In this document: positions 25,562-35,913 of the stretch, one piece after another
Numbering within the stretch: position 1 is the stretch's first letter
Layout of the letters: every line of letters starts with the position of its first letter
Origin: CBDBEU01 sp965204565
Lineage (GTDB): Bacteria > Pseudomonadota > Alphaproteobacteria > Rhizobiales > TMED25
Direction of reading: 5' to 3'
DNA length: 64,000 nucleotides
Assembly (NCBI GenBank): GCA_965204565.1
Contig: CBDBEU010000004.1
Location: 496,001 to 560,000 of the forward strand
Notes under the pieces: generated by a model
What the model saw: the letters and a program-made list of their open reading frames with translations, nothing else
Told to the model about the DNA's origin: nothing
The model's database searches: none
Position numbers and translations under genes: made by a program

Positions 25562-27763
25562 ATGGCGGCAAATCACGACACTCCGGGACTGGGCGAAGCG
25601 CCGCAGGCCAAGATTGCGCCTGCCGCCGCCGATGCGGCGATTACGGAAAACCTGCCGCCTGATCTTGCCGCCTTTGTGCCGCATCGCCCGGCGCGGCCGG
25701 AAAAATCCGAAGGCGGTATCGCGCTTCAACTGACCACCGACTATGAGCCCGCCGGTGACCAGCCGTCCGCGATTGCCGAGCTGGTGGAGGGCGTCGGTGC
25801 CGGGGAGCGCGGCCAGGTGTTGCTTGGCGTTACCGGCTCGGGCAAGACCTTCACCATGGCCAAGATGATCGAGGCAACCCAGCGCCCGGCGCTCATCCTT
25901 GCGCCCAACAAGACGCTGGCGGCGCAGCTCTATGGCGAGTTCAAGTCGTTCTTCTCGGAAAATGCGGTGGAGTATTTCGTCTCCTATTACGATTACTACC
26001 AGCCCGAGGCCTATGTGCCGCGCACCGACACCTATATCGAAAAGGAATCCTCGATCAACGAGCAGATCGACCGCATGCGCCATTCGGCCACCCGCGCGCT
26101 GCTCGAGCGCGACGATGTGATAATCGTCGCCAGCGTGTCGTGCATTTACGGCATCGGCTCGGTTGAGACCTATACCGCCATGACCTTCTCGCTCGATCAG
26201 GGCGAGAGGATCGACCAGCGCCAGCTCTTGGCCGACCTGGTGGCGCTGCAATACAAGCGCAACGATGCGAGCTTTGTGCGCGGCACGTTCCGGGTGCGCG
26301 GCGACACGGTGGAGCTGTGGCCGGCGCATCTGGAAAACCGCGCCTGGCGGATTTCGCTGTTTGGCGACGAGATCGACGCGATTACCGAATTCGACCCGCT
26401 GACCGGCGAGAAGACCGACCGGTTCTCACAGGTCAAGATCTACGCCAATTCGCATTACGTCACCCCGCGCCCAACGCTGCAGCAGGCGATCAAGGGCATC
26501 CGAGCCGAGCTGGTGATCCGGCTTGAGGAACTCACCGCCCATGACAAGCTGCTCGAAGCCCAGCGGCTGGAACAGCGCACCATGTTCGACCTTGAGATGA
26601 TCGAGGCCACCGGCTCATGCGCCGGCATCGAGAACTATTCGCGCTATCTCACCGGCCGCGCGCCGGGCGAGCCGCCGCCAACGCTGTTCGAATACCTGCC
26701 AGACGAAGCGCTGGTGTTCGTCGATGAAAGCCACGTCACCGTGCCGCAGCTCGGCGCCATGTATCGCAGCGACTTCCGGCGCAAATCGACGCTCGCCGAA
26801 TATGGCTTCCGCCTGCCGTCCTGCATGGACAACCGGCCGCTCAAATTCGAGGAATGGGACGCCATGCGCCCGCAATCGGTCTATGTCTCGGCCACCCCGG
26901 GCGGCTGGGAGATGGAGCGCACCGGCGGGGTGTTCACCGAGCAGGTGATCCGCCCCACCGGGCTTATCGACCCGCCGACCGAAATCCGCCCCGTCGAGAC
27001 CCAGGTGGAAGACCTGATCAACGAGTGCCGCCAGGTCGCGTCCGCCGGCTACCGGGTGCTGGTGACGACGCTGACCAAGCGCATGGCCGAGGACCTCACC
27101 GAATACATGCACGAGCAGGGCATTCGCGTGCGCTACATGCATTCGGACATCGACACGCTGGAGCGCATCGAGATCATCCGCGATCTGCGCCTCGGCGCGT
27201 TTGACGTGCTGGTCGGCATCAACCTGTTGCGCGAGGGGCTCGACATTCCCGAATGCGCGCTGGTGGCGATTCTCGATGCCGACAAGGAGGGCTTTCTGCG
27301 CTCGGAGACCTCGCTGGTGCAGACCATCGGCCGCGCGGCGCGCAATGTCGATGGCCGTGTCATCCTCTATGCCGACCACATCACCGGCTCGATGGAGCGC
27401 GCCATTGCCGAGACCGACCGCCGGCGCGCCAAGCAGACCGCCTACAACACCGCCAACAACATCACGCCGGAAAGCATCAAGTCGCGCATTGGCGACATTA
27501 TGGGCTCAGTCTATGAGCGCGACCATGTGACGGTCGATTCAGGGCTGGCCGATGCCGGGGCGCTGATCGACCACAATCTGGAAGATTTGGAGAAGAGGAT
27601 GCGCGCCGCCGCCGCCGATCTGGAATTCGAGGAGGCGGCACGACTGCGCGACGAGATTCAGCAGCTGCAGGAGACGGAGTTGTTGGTTGCCGATGACGCG
27701 ATGGCGCAAGGGGAGAATAAGGGGCGGAGTGGAGGTATGTCAGGACGGGGGAGGAAGGGGTGA
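25562..27763 (+). CDS. uvrB: excinuclease ABC subunit UvrB
   Basis: A 733-residue helicase-like damage-verification subunit of nucleotide excision repair. Walker A GVTGSGKT is at residues 89-96. The beta-hairpin that grips DNA is in SYYDYYQPEAYVP. The DEAD-like box is VFVDESH, and helicase motif VI is QTIGRAARN. The C-terminal UVR domain that contacts UvrC is LEFEEAARLRDEIQQLQ. There is an N-terminal extension of about 55 residues (Ala/Pro-rich) and a Gly/Arg-rich tail (SGGMSGRGRKG); extensions of this kind occur in other alphaproteobacteria. Confidence 0.97.
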   Translation: MAANHDTPGLGEAPQAKIAPAAADAAITENLPPDLAAFVPHRPARPEKSEGGIALQLTTDYEPAGDQPSAIAELVEGVGAGERGQVLLGVTGSGKTFTMAKMIEATQRPALILAPNKTLAAQLYGEFKSFFSENAVEYFVSYYDYYQPEAYVPRTDTYIEKESSINEQIDRMRHSATRALLERDDVIIVASVSCIYGIGSVETYTAMTFSLDQGERIDQRQLLADLVALQYKRNDASFVRGTFRVRGDTVELWPAHLENRAWRISLFGDEIDAITEFDPLTGEKTDRFSQVKIYANSHYVTPRPTLQQAIKGIRAELVIRLEELTAHDKLLEAQRLEQRTMFDLEMIEATGSCAGIENYSRYLTGRAPGEPPPTLFEYLPDEALVFVDESHVTVPQLGAMYRSDFRRKSTLAEYGFRLPSCMDNRPLKFEEWDAMRPQSVYVSATPGGWEMERTGGVFTEQVIRPTGLIDPPTEIRPVETQVEDLINECRQVASAGYRVLVTTLTKRMAEDLTEYMHEQGIRVRYMHSDIDTLERIEIIRDLRLGAFDVLVGINLLREGLDIPECALVAILDADKEGFLRSETSLVQTIGRAARNVDGRVILYADHITGSMERAIAETDRRRAKQTAYNTANNITPESIKSRIGDIMGSVYERDHVTVDSGLADAGALIDHNLEDLEKRMRAAAADLEFEEAARLRDEIQQLQETELLVADDAMAQGENKGRSGGMSGRGRKG

Positions 27764-28362
27764 GACGGGGAGGGTTGACTTATGGTTAGCATGAGTGAAG
27801 TCGAAAACTAGCGTATGATCGCACCATGTTTACGCGCGCAATTCTGACAAGACCAATAAGTGATCCACCGGAATCAGGTGAGAGTTGGATTTTTGATAAA
27901 CTTAAACCGAGATTTAGAATTCTCCTATGGCGCGCATCCAAAAATGACGTAAAAAATATTATTGCATTCGAGCAACACAATCCACAGTAAAATCAATACG
28001 AAAAACATTTCCATTTGATTCATATTACGTCATATTTTACGACTGAACAGTATTAGTAATTTTATTTTTGTATAGAACAATACAATAAAATTTCTGCAGG
28101 AGACTTAATTACGCACGAGATTGGGTAGAAGACGAGATATCGAAACTCAAAGGGTTGCCAAATCGTGCAGAGCAAAATATCGCTTAAAAAAGAGCAATAA
28201 GAATTCGCCTTCGGCTTTTGACGTTTGAACGTGCTGCAATGGCGATCCAAAATCGAATGCGGACTCGCAACATATCGCAAGTATATATCGATCGACTCGA
28301 CAAACTGTTCGCAGCGCACGTCCCCCAAGAAATTCAACAGAAACCTGTCTGCTCGATTAGTG
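27764..28362. other. AT-rich, gene-poor region
   Basis: This 600-bp stretch is clearly AT-richer than its surroundings. A 54-codon frame at 27826-27990 (MFTRAILTRPISDPPESGES..., C-terminal NDVKNIIAFEQHNPQ) has no ribosome site. From about 28090 to 28355 a plus-strand frame with one stop near 28185 (NYARDWVEDEISKLKGLPNR, then RLDKLFAAHVPQEI) looks like the remnant of a protein gene, cut on the right by an IS end. Its composition suggests acquired DNA. I cannot assign a family. Confidence 0.45.
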
Positions 28363-28677
28363 TCGGAACTCATTATAGCCACGAGATGAGGGCTGCGGCG
28401 AGCGCGATAGCTACCGTGACGTTTTTAATGTTGCGCTCGAAGCGAGTCGCGATGCGCCGCCGGTCTTTGAGGCGGCAGAACATGCGTTCGATGATATTTT
28501 GCTCCCTGTAGATGGCCTGATCGTAGTGATATCGGATCTTGCGGTTCTTTCGCGGCGGGATGACGGGCCCGGTCCCGCGCTCTTCAAGCCATTCGCGCAG
28601 TTCCCGGCTGTCACGGCCTTTGCCGGCGACAGGTTCGGCGGATGGCGGCATAGCCTCGATGCAGCGCTGTGCGACCT
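28363..28677 (-). mobile_element. IS5-family (IS427-type) orfB C-terminal fragment
   Basis: The minus-strand frame 28373-28651 encodes the transposase C-terminus: GTGPVIPPRKNRKIRYHYDQ, then REQNIIERMFCRLKDRRRIA, the conserved DDE glutamate region of IS427-group elements. It ends at the element end near 28363. The 5' part is missing, replaced by a second IS5-family element at about 28678. Confidence 0.8.
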
Positions 28678-29725
28678 GAGGACCTCGATTTACCTCGCCA
28701 ACCCTGGCTGATCATGATTCACTGGCGCTATGAAGTGAGGGGTGATGGATGGTTCAGCAAGCCGGATTTTTCGACGTTGATGAACGGCTCAAGCGTTTGG
28801 GCGATCAGTTCGAAGCCCGGGTTGCGGCGGCGGACTTCGAGATTTTCCGTGCCGATCCGGACACGGCACCGGCGTACGCGGATGGCAGGAAGGGCGCACG
28901 CCCGCCCCATGACCCTGTGCTTATGTTTAGGATCCCGATCATTCAGGCGCAGAACACTCTCTCGGACGACCGTGCGGAGTTCCTGATCAGCGACCGGCTG
29001 TCGTTCATGCGTTTCCTGGGGCCGGGCCTGCAAGACAAGGTCCCCGACGCGAAGACGATCCGGGCGTTTCCCGAGCGCCTGATCCCGGCCAGGGCGATCG
29101 ACGCTCTGTTCGCCCGGTTCGAGACCGCCCTGCGGGACGCAGGCTATATCGCGCAGGCTATATCGCCATGTCAGGGCAATTGGTGGACAGCACGCCGGTC
29201 GCCGCCCCAGGCAACGCAATACGGACGAGGAAAAGAAAGGTATCGAGGCAGGCAGGACCGCCGCCGGGATCTGGCCCTCGGATCCCGCCAAAGCACGCCG
29301 GAAAGACATTGATGCGCGCTGAACCGTCCGGTTCGGCAAGGCGAAGACGCCCGTGGACGGCGGTCCCGCGCCAAGGATTGCCGGACAAAACCAACACCGG
29401 CTCTGGCGTCCGTGCCGATAGCGCGTACCGTTCGAAGCAGAACGAAGCGTTCCCGGCACGCCACGGTTTTGTCAGCCATGCCCACCATCGCAAACCCGGG
29501 GGCAGGCTCATGCCGAAGCATATCCGCCGTGGGAACAAGACAAAGTCAAAACACCGCGCGCCGGTCGAGCACGTCTTTGCCGTCCAGAAGCACGTGATGG
29601 GTATGGCAAGTCCGCACCATCGGTCCGGCCCGCGCAAAAACCGGGGATCGGCATGACAAACATCGCCTGCAACATCCGCCGCCTGGTCCAACTCGGAGGC
29701 AGCGTCACCCCCTGATCACAGGACG
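28678..29725 (+). mobile_element. IS5-family element copy B1, degenerate
   Basis: The transposase begins at the ATG at 28749 (MVQQAGFFDVDERLKRLGDQ) and is open to about 29160. It then continues in other frames: MSGQLVDSTPVAAP, then a shifted segment equivalent to TDEEKKGIEAGRTAAGIW, then GLPDKTNTGSGVRADSAYRS and HRAPVEHVFAVQKHVMG. A TGA at 29320 replaces a Trp codon present in copy B2. The two copies (this one and 46749-47818) match from TGAGGACCTCGATTTACC on the left to GATCACAGGACG on the right. No active transposase is possible. Confidence 0.85.
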
Positions 29726-29748
29726 GAGCCATTTTTTGCCTCCCTCCC

Positions 29749-30957
29749 TCACTCCCACCAGTGCATCGAATCCTGGCCTTCGCCTTGGTTGCCGTTGGGG
29801 CCGCCGCCGCCTGAGCGAACAAAGGTCTGGCGCTCATAACCCGGCCCGTATTTGCCGTCCAGCGCCTCGATCAGCCAGTCCATGCCCATTGAGTGACAGT
29901 CGAGCCGCTGGCCGGGACCGGGGAACAGATTGGTCTGGTGGTAGGTGTCCTCATAGACCCACAGCTCCTTGGGCGCTGTGATATTGTTGTAGAAATTGTA
30001 GACTAGCTCGATTGGGCTGCGCTTGTCGTATTCGCCTGCGGTCAGCAGCACCGGGCATTTAATGTTGCCCTCGTTTCCTTCGACCGCCATGTCCTGAACG
30101 ATCTTGTCGAGCTCGGCTTCGCTCGAAGCGCCGGTGAGATAACCGAACAGCTGCTTGTAGCGCGGAGAAAAGGTATCGAGGATCCAGTATTTGTCTATAT
30201 AGGACGCCCACAGACCGACCACCGCCTTGATGATCGGATTGCCCAGCGTGGCGACTTCAAGCCCCCAATGACAGCCCATTGAGATTGAAAACACGCCGAT
30301 CTTGTCGCCATCCACCTCGTCGCGCTTGGCCAGCCACTCGGCCACCGCGATCACCGCACGCCCATAGTTGTCGGCGGTCAGCTTGGTGCCGCGAATATTG
30401 CTCATGCCCTGGCCCGGACCGTCCATCACCAGCATGTGGATGCCACGATTGATCGCGTGGTTGACTTGCGGGTCGGGATGAATCTCCTTGGTCATGTCGC
30501 AGCCGGGAATGACGATCGCAACCGACGCCTTGGGCTTGCCCGGCAGCATGTGGAAATTGCACTGCAACTCCGCGCCTTCGAACGGGATCTCGACCCGCTC
30601 CATCGGATAGGGCGAAAGCTCCATCACCTTTTCATAATTGGCGATGCAGCGCCCGTGCAGATAGCGCTTCTCGTCGGTGGTCTCGAGCACCGGATGCTGG
30701 GCGGCGGCGAATTGGGCTGAGGCCCGGTAGTAAAGCTCGAGCGCCGTGACCTTGTGGCCGGCGGCCTCTTCTTCGGCCGCAACCAGCTCCATGCGCTGGG
30801 CGATCTTGCCCACATGCTTGGAGATCTGGTCGTGGCTCTTGACGCTTGGTGGCAACACACGATCGTTGCCGTCCCAATGAAAGACGCGGCCGGTTTCCTT
30901 GACCAGATAGTCAAAGATCCATTGCTGACGGTCGCGATCGAGGCGTGGTATTCTCAT
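29749..30957 (-). CDS. alpha/beta-hydrolase with helical N-terminal cap
   Basis: A 402-residue intracellular hydrolase. The first ~125 residues are helical (QWIFDYLVKETGRVF, ALELYYRASAQFAAAQHP), like the cap of C-C bond hydrolases and FrsA-like esterases. The core has the oxyanion region IVIPGCDMTKE, the nucleophile elbow FSISMGCHWG (Ser around residue 240) and the acid and His regions LLTAGEYDKRSP and YEDTYHQTN. The ATG at 30957 has AGGAG 8 bases upstream. The family includes 2,6-dihydroxypseudooxynicotine hydrolase; the substrate here is unknown. A second, broken hydrolase gene lies upstream in the same direction, suggesting a former catabolic operon. Confidence 0.85.
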   Translation of the reverse strand: MRIPRLDRDRQQWIFDYLVKETGRVFHWDGNDRVLPPSVKSHDQISKHVGKIAQRMELVAAEEEAAGHKVTALELYYRASAQFAAAQHPVLETTDEKRYLHGRCIANYEKVMELSPYPMERVEIPFEGAELQCNFHMLPGKPKASVAIVIPGCDMTKEIHPDPQVNHAINRGIHMLVMDGPGQGMSNIRGTKLTADNYGRAVIAVAEWLAKRDEVDGDKIGVFSISMGCHWGLEVATLGNPIIKAVVGLWASYIDKYWILDTFSPRYKQLFGYLTGASSEAELDKIVQDMAVEGNEGNIKCPVLLTAGEYDKRSPIELVYNFYNNITAPKELWVYEDTYHQTNLFPGPGQRLDCHSMGMDWLIEALDGKYGPGYERQTFVRSGGGGPNGNQGEGQDSMHWWE

Positions 30958-31235
30958 GGGGATTTCTCCTCGTTTTCTGTTCGATCCATGCTAAGCTCGG
31001 CCGCATCGGGCCGCGCACTAGCGTTGCCGCGCACTAGCGTTGCCGCGCACTAGCGTTGATGCGGCGTACCCCCCCCGCAGGTTGGGGCCAATCGGCCACC
31101 CAAGGGGATGCGCTGCCCTTCGTCCGGAATTGGCTGGGAGCAGGCGTTGCTGACTCAGATGCGCCGCGCGCGGACTATCGCACCACCGCGGGCTGCGTGC
31201 AACGGCAGGGCTTGGGCGGCGTGCCCGTGCTTGCG

Positions 31236-32031
31236 CTATTCGCCGGCTTCCACAGCCTCAATGAAGCCACCCACCAGTGCGTTCCACTCATCGGGATGGG
31301 TGGGGATAGGAGTAATGCCCGCCTTCTTCCATGATGTGCCGGCGCGCATTGGGGATCGTATCCGCCAGATCCTCGGCGAAATAAAATGGCACTTTCGCAT
31401 CGTCGCGCGTGCCGATCACCAGCGATGGCCGGTTGATCCTAGCGATCTCCGAAAGCCGGTCGTGATTCAGCGTCATGTCGATGCGGGCGGCGAGAATCTC
31501 GACCGGCGCCACGGTTTTGAGCGAGCGCTCCTCCAGCGCCATCACCTTGTCGAGATTGTTGCGGAACTGCAGCACGCCATTGGTGAACATCGAGGAGACC
31601 TTGACGTATTCCTCAGGCCCGTAGGACAATGCGATGTGCTTGCGCGTCACCTGAAGCCGCCGCATATATTCATCCACCCGGGTCTAGGTATTGTTGAAGA
31701 TGCAGCCGCGCAGGCGCTGAGGGTGATCGAGCGCCAGATTTTCCAAAACGCAGCCGTCGGTCGATGTGCCCACCACATGCGCCTTGTCGATCTTGAGCGT
31801 GTCCATCAGGTCGATCACGTCGCGCGCCAAAGCAGACGTCGAATAGGCATCCGCCTCCATCGACCGGTCGCTGTCGCCGGCGCCGCGATGGTCGAAGGTG
31901 ACGCAATGATAGTGTTTTGAGAAATGCTCGAGCTGGCTCACCCACGCATCCCCAAGACCGGGGATGAAGACCGGTCCCGCGCCAGCCTCCATCACATTGG
32001 GCGTCAACTCGCCGATATAAAGTCTCGCCAT
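31236..32031 (-). pseudogene. alpha/beta-hydrolase, nonsense and frameshift
   Basis: The N-terminal half (MARLYIGELTPNVMEAGAGP, VTFDHRGAGDSDRS, nucleophile region HVVGTSTDG with Ser then Thr and Asp) runs to an in-frame TAG at 31684-31686. The frame then continues without shift (TRVDEYMRRLQVTRKHIALS through RPSLVIGTRDDAKVPFYFAE). The position is Trp in most relatives, so TGG to TAG is the simplest explanation. A one-base shift near 31290 separates the last residues (DEWNALVGGFIEAVEAGE). Two lesions argue for decay, not readthrough. Confidence 0.8.
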
Positions 32032-32210
32032 TGCGCGCTTCCCTACAGTTCAACTCTTCTACCCCGACTTTAAAGATTAGCGCGACTCAGCAAAATGCCG
32101 GGCTCTGCCAAATCGGCTTTTTTGCGCCACAGTGTGGTTGCTGCGCTTGCGGTAGCCCCGTGCGCTGCGCAAGATGTGCGCCTCAATGATCGGTAACAGG
32201 CGAGGCACAG

Positions 32211-33001
32211 ATGCGCTAGCGCGGACGCAGGCAGAGCTCCAATATCGAAGATCGGCGCGGCGGCAAGATGAGCCTTGGCGTGCTGGCGCTGGTTCTGGGG
32301 GCAGCGGTGGCACCGCACCACAAAGCGCGTCTTCACAGACGCGCCCGACCGATGAGGAGCGTCTTGCCGAGTTCGTGCGTGTCATTCTCGCTGACACCGA
32401 GGATACTTGGGACGGGATCCTGCGCGACCAGGACGGTCCCTACCACGATCTGCTGTTAAGCGGATCGGTGCGCTCGGCCTGCGGCCATGTAAGCGCCGCG
32501 TCGGGACCGTTTTACTGTCCCGGTGACAGCAAGGTATATATTGATCTTGGTTTTTATAGCGACTTGGAGCGGCGCCTGCATTCGCCCGGCGATTTCGCCC
32601 AGGCCTATGTGCTCGCCCATGAAGTCGGCCACCATGTGCAGAACATTCTGGGCATTCTGACGGAATTCAACCGTGTCCGGCGCACATTGAGCAAGGCCGA
32701 CGCCAATGCCCTGTCAGTGCGGGTTGAATTGCAGGCTGACTGCTTTGTCGGCCTGTGGGCCTACCATGCCGCCCGCCGCCGCAGTTTTCTCGAACAAGGC
32801 GATATTGAGGAGGGGCTTACGCGCCGCCTCCCAGATTGTCGATGATACGCTGCAGCGCCGCTCGCAAGGCTATGTGGTGCCAGAAAGCTTCAATCACGGC
32901 ACATCCGAGCAGCGCGTGAGCCGGTTCAGCCGCGGTTTCAAGAGGGGCGGATCGAGGTGTGTGACACTTTTCCAACAAGCAGATTTGATCTTGTTTTCTA
33001 G
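32211..33001 (+). pseudogene. ypfJ: YpfJ-type neutral zinc metallopeptidase, decayed
   Basis: The typical start MRWRGRRQSSNIEDRRG is present but its third codon is TAG (32217-32219). A deletion then shifts frame before TDEERLAEFVRVILADTEDT. The central protease domain is well preserved, with the zinc motif HEVGHH and ELQADCFVGLWAYHA. A one-base shift near 32825 precedes AASQIVDDTLQRRSQGYVVP, and another near 32938 precedes the terminal RIEVCDTFPTS. The family is a membrane-anchored predicted metalloprotease. It converges on the VOC pseudogene. Confidence 0.85.
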
Positions 33002-33451
33002 CCACTGAAATTCTTCATCGCATCGGTCATGATCTTCCATGGTGACGTCGCGGATGTGAGTGGCAAGGGTCCAGATCTGGCCCGTAAGGATCGGTGAGGA
33101 CACTGGTGCGGTCGCCCCAGAACATGTCCTCAGGCGCCGATTTCTCACTCATGCCGGTATCGAGGGCGCGTGCGTGCGCGGCATCGACATCTTCGACATA
33201 AAGATAGAACTTTGCGCCTTGCTCGAGCCCGGCCGGTACACTGCCCATGCCGGGAATTGCATCGTTCAAAAACAGCCGAGATGTGCTGATCTGCAGCATC
33301 GCATGGACGATAGACTGACCGTCTGGAGTGTGGTCAGCGCTCCGCAATTGGTGGCGCCGAGCGCTGCTTCATAAAGCGCAATCGCCGCCTTGGCGTCCGA
33401 GACGGTGAGGTGCGGCGTGATGGTGTGAAAACCTTCCGGCATGGCGGCCAT
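33002..33451 (-). pseudogene. VOC/glyoxalase-like (PhnB-type) protein, frameshifted
   Basis: The N-terminus MAAMPEGFHTITPHLTVSDA, then KAAIALYEAALGA, is the usual PhnB-type VOC start. After a frameshift near 33340 the protein continues as GAKFYLYVEDVDAAHARALD and SEKSAPEDMFWGDRTSVLTD PYG. A second shift near 33100 leads to IWTLATHIRDVTMED. No intact product is possible. Confidence 0.75.
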
Positions 33452-33652
33452 GGGTGATTTACCCCTCGATTGAACAACCAGCGGGCGCGCAATCCATCAA
33501 GCACCGCCGGTACGGTCAGAGCATGTCGCCACCGGGCGTGCGGACAAAATCAAACTTGATTGAAGCGGCTATTCTTGGACGCTGACGTTATTCATTTGTG
33601 GCTTGCGGCCGCCAACAAGCAGCCAGGCCCAACCAGCCAAACTCGATAGAAC

Positions 33653-34478
33653 CTAGACGCGCGTTTTGTAGCGCTGGGCGCAGGTGCTCAAGAACTCATC
33701 CGGGTCGCTCTTCCGCCAGTCCTGGGCGGAAAAGATCTCGTTCTCGTTCCAGCCGTCAAAGCCGGCATCACGCATCCAGCCCTCGATTTCCAGGATGTTG
33801 ATGATGCCGTCGCCCATCATCGCCCGGTCCTGAAACCGTCCTCTGGTCGGCACCCGTCAGTCGCACACATGGAACGCCAGCAGGCCCGGGCCGCACCCCG
33901 AGCGCTCAAGCTAGGCGCGCAGATTGGGATCCCACCACACATGATAAAGATCGACCACCAGCCCGGTGCCCGACCCCAGCGACTCGCACATGTCGTTGGC
34001 CATCGCCGTGGTGTTGACCGACGAGATTTCGCCCGCCGCCATCGGCGTGATCAGCTCAAGACCAAGCTGGACATTGCGCTCGGTGGCATAGGGCAGAAGC
34101 TCGGCCATCATGTCGCTCATCAGCGCGCGGGTGGCGCCCATGTCCCCGGAGACTTCCAGCATCGACCCGACCATGACGACGACAGAGCCCGCGCCGACCG
34201 CCGCCGCATCGTCGGTCACGCGCTTGTTGTCCTCAAGCTGGGCTACCCGTTTTGCCGGCTCAGAAGTGGTCATCGGCGAGATGCCCGACAGCCCGATCAC
34301 CTCAAGACCGGCATCGGTGATCAGTTTGGCGCCCGCCGCTAACTCATGCTCATTAAGCTTGTCGTGCTTGACCGTCATGGCGTGGAAGCTCATGGCGGGC
34401 ATAGCCGTCGACAGCTTGCTTGAAACTCCAATAGGGCGTTGTGTGCTGATGCATGGCGAGTTTTTCGATTGCGGCCAT
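33653..34478 (-). pseudogene. sugar-phosphate isomerase/epimerase (TIM barrel), decayed
   Basis: The ATG at 34478 (MAAIEKLAMHQHTTPYWSFK) has a strong ribosome site. A frameshift near 34395 precedes the main barrel (NEHELAAGAKLITDAGLEVI, LELITPMAAGEISSVNT, VVDLYHVWWDPNLRA). In-frame TAG (33911-33913) and TGA (33857-33859) interrupt the C-terminal part, which continues as MMGDGIINILEIEGWMRDAG and NENEIFSAQDW. The pattern is that of the AP-endonuclease-2-like sugar isomerase family. Confidence 0.82.
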
Positions 34479-34512
34479 CACAAATCCCCCCTGAAGTTGC
34501 ATGGCAGCGCCC

Positions 34513-35730
34513 TCAAGCGCCGGATGGTTGCTCTTCCATCGACATCAGGAAGCGGGTGAACAGATGCCGGCTATCCTGCGGGCCCGATGAGGCTTCGGGA
34601 TGATATTGCACCGAAAAGGCCGACCGATCGGTGGCGGCGATGCCGCAATTGGTGCCGTCGAACAGCGAGCGATGGGTCTCAATGACGCCGTCTGGCAGGC
34701 TCTCGCGCTCGACCGTGAAGCCGTGATTCATCGATGTGATCTCGACCCGGCTCGATTCAAGATCGACCACCGGATGATTGGCGCCGTGATGACCGTAGCT
34801 CATCTTGACGGTGCGCGCGCCGAGCGCCAGCGCCAGGATCTGATGGCCGAGGCAGATGCCGAATACCGGCGTGCCATTGTCGATCAGCGCCCGTACCGGC
34901 TCCAGCGCATATTCGCCCGTCGCCGCCGGATCGCCTGGCCCATTGGAAAGAACCACGCCATCGGGCTTGCGCGCCAGGATCTCCTCGCTGCTCGAGCGCG
35001 CCGAGACCACCGTGACGTCGCAGCCAAGGCCCGCCAGTTCGCGCAGGATATTGCTCTTGGAGCCATAATCGATCACCACCACATTGTGGTGCGCCGCTCC
35101 GCGCTGGCCAAAGCCTGTCTGCCAGAACCACGGCGTTTGATCGAAGCTGTAAGTCTGGGTGGTGGTGACCTCGCCTGCCAGATCAGCGCCCTCAATGCCC
35201 TGCCAGGCGCCCGCCTCACGTGCCAGGGCGTCGCTGTCAAACCCCTGCTCCGGATCATGGGCGATCATCGCCTTGGGCATGCCGCGCTCGCGGATCAGAT
35301 GGGTCAGCGCCCGCGTGTCGATGCCTGATAGCGCGATAATGCCGCGCTGGGCGAGCCAGCGGTCGAGCCGGTGTGCCGAGCGATAGTTCGATGCATCGGT
35401 GATCTCGGCCTTGAATATCGCGCCGCTGACCCCGGAGGTGGCGGCTATATTGGCGGTCTCCATGTCTTCATCATTGATCCCGACAATGCCTATATGGGGA
35501 AAGGTGAAGGTGATGATTTGCCCAGAATAGGACGGATCGGTCAGGATTTCCTGATATCCGGTCATTGCGGTGTTGAAGCAGACCTCGCCGACCACGGTAC
35601 CGATTGCGCCCAGCCCGCTGCCGTAGAGCGCGGTTCCGTCCTCCAGGACAAGTGCGCCGGTGGTGCGCTGCGGCGCCCAGCCGGCTGGCGGCACGCGGCT
35701 TGTAATCTCGCTGAAAATATTGTCGCTCAT
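34513..35730 (-). CDS. carA: carbamoyl-phosphate synthase small subunit
   Basis: The 405-residue glutaminase subunit that releases ammonia from glutamine for CarB. The N-terminal CarA domain includes LVLEDGTALYGSGLG and CFNTAMTGYQEILTDPSY. The class I amidotransferase domain has the nucleophile Cys293 in GICLGHQ and the His/Glu pair in QYHPEAS (His377, Glu379). The ATG at 35730 (MSDNIFSEI) is preferred; a GTG five codons upstream is possible, and neither has a strong ribosome site. It is divergent from the YqeY-like gene across about 180 bp and is flanked downstream by pseudogenes. Confidence 0.96.
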   Translation of the reverse strand: MSDNIFSEITSRVPPAGWAPQRTTGALVLEDGTALYGSGLGAIGTVVGEVCFNTAMTGYQEILTDPSYSGQIITFTFPHIGIVGINDEDMETANIAATSGVSGAIFKAEITDASNYRSAHRLDRWLAQRGIIALSGIDTRALTHLIRERGMPKAMIAHDPEQGFDSDALAREAGAWQGIEGADLAGEVTTTQTYSFDQTPWFWQTGFGQRGAAHHNVVVIDYGSKSNILRELAGLGCDVTVVSARSSSEEILARKPDGVVLSNGPGDPAATGEYALEPVRALIDNGTPVFGICLGHQILALALGARTVKMSYGHHGANHPVVDLESSRVEITSMNHGFTVERESLPDGVIETHRSLFDGTNCGIAATDRSAFSVQYHPEASSGPQDSRHLFTRFLMSMEEQPSGA

Positions 35731-35913
35731 GAAAAGGAAATCCACAGCTTGATCGGGTGATCCAAGGATCGAGCGCGAGGCTATGCCAGTGTGGCATTTC
35801 GGTCAATCCGGGAGTTTTTTAAAAAAACATGAAAAAACAGTCGCTTACAGAACATAACGGAGTTGCCCCATGGTTTTGCCTGTTCTATCTTCTGCCATCC
35901 GAAAGGGGCGGCG

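Noticed and set aside
25091..26329. 412-codon minus-strand frame opposite uvrB
   Set aside because: Composition is a mirror of uvrB codon bias, with no family similarity and no ribosome site.
31684..33913. Stop-codon recoding or readthrough (TAG or TGA read as Trp)
   Set aside because: TAG, TGA and TAA all end intact genes in this window, and the affected genes also carry frameshifts.
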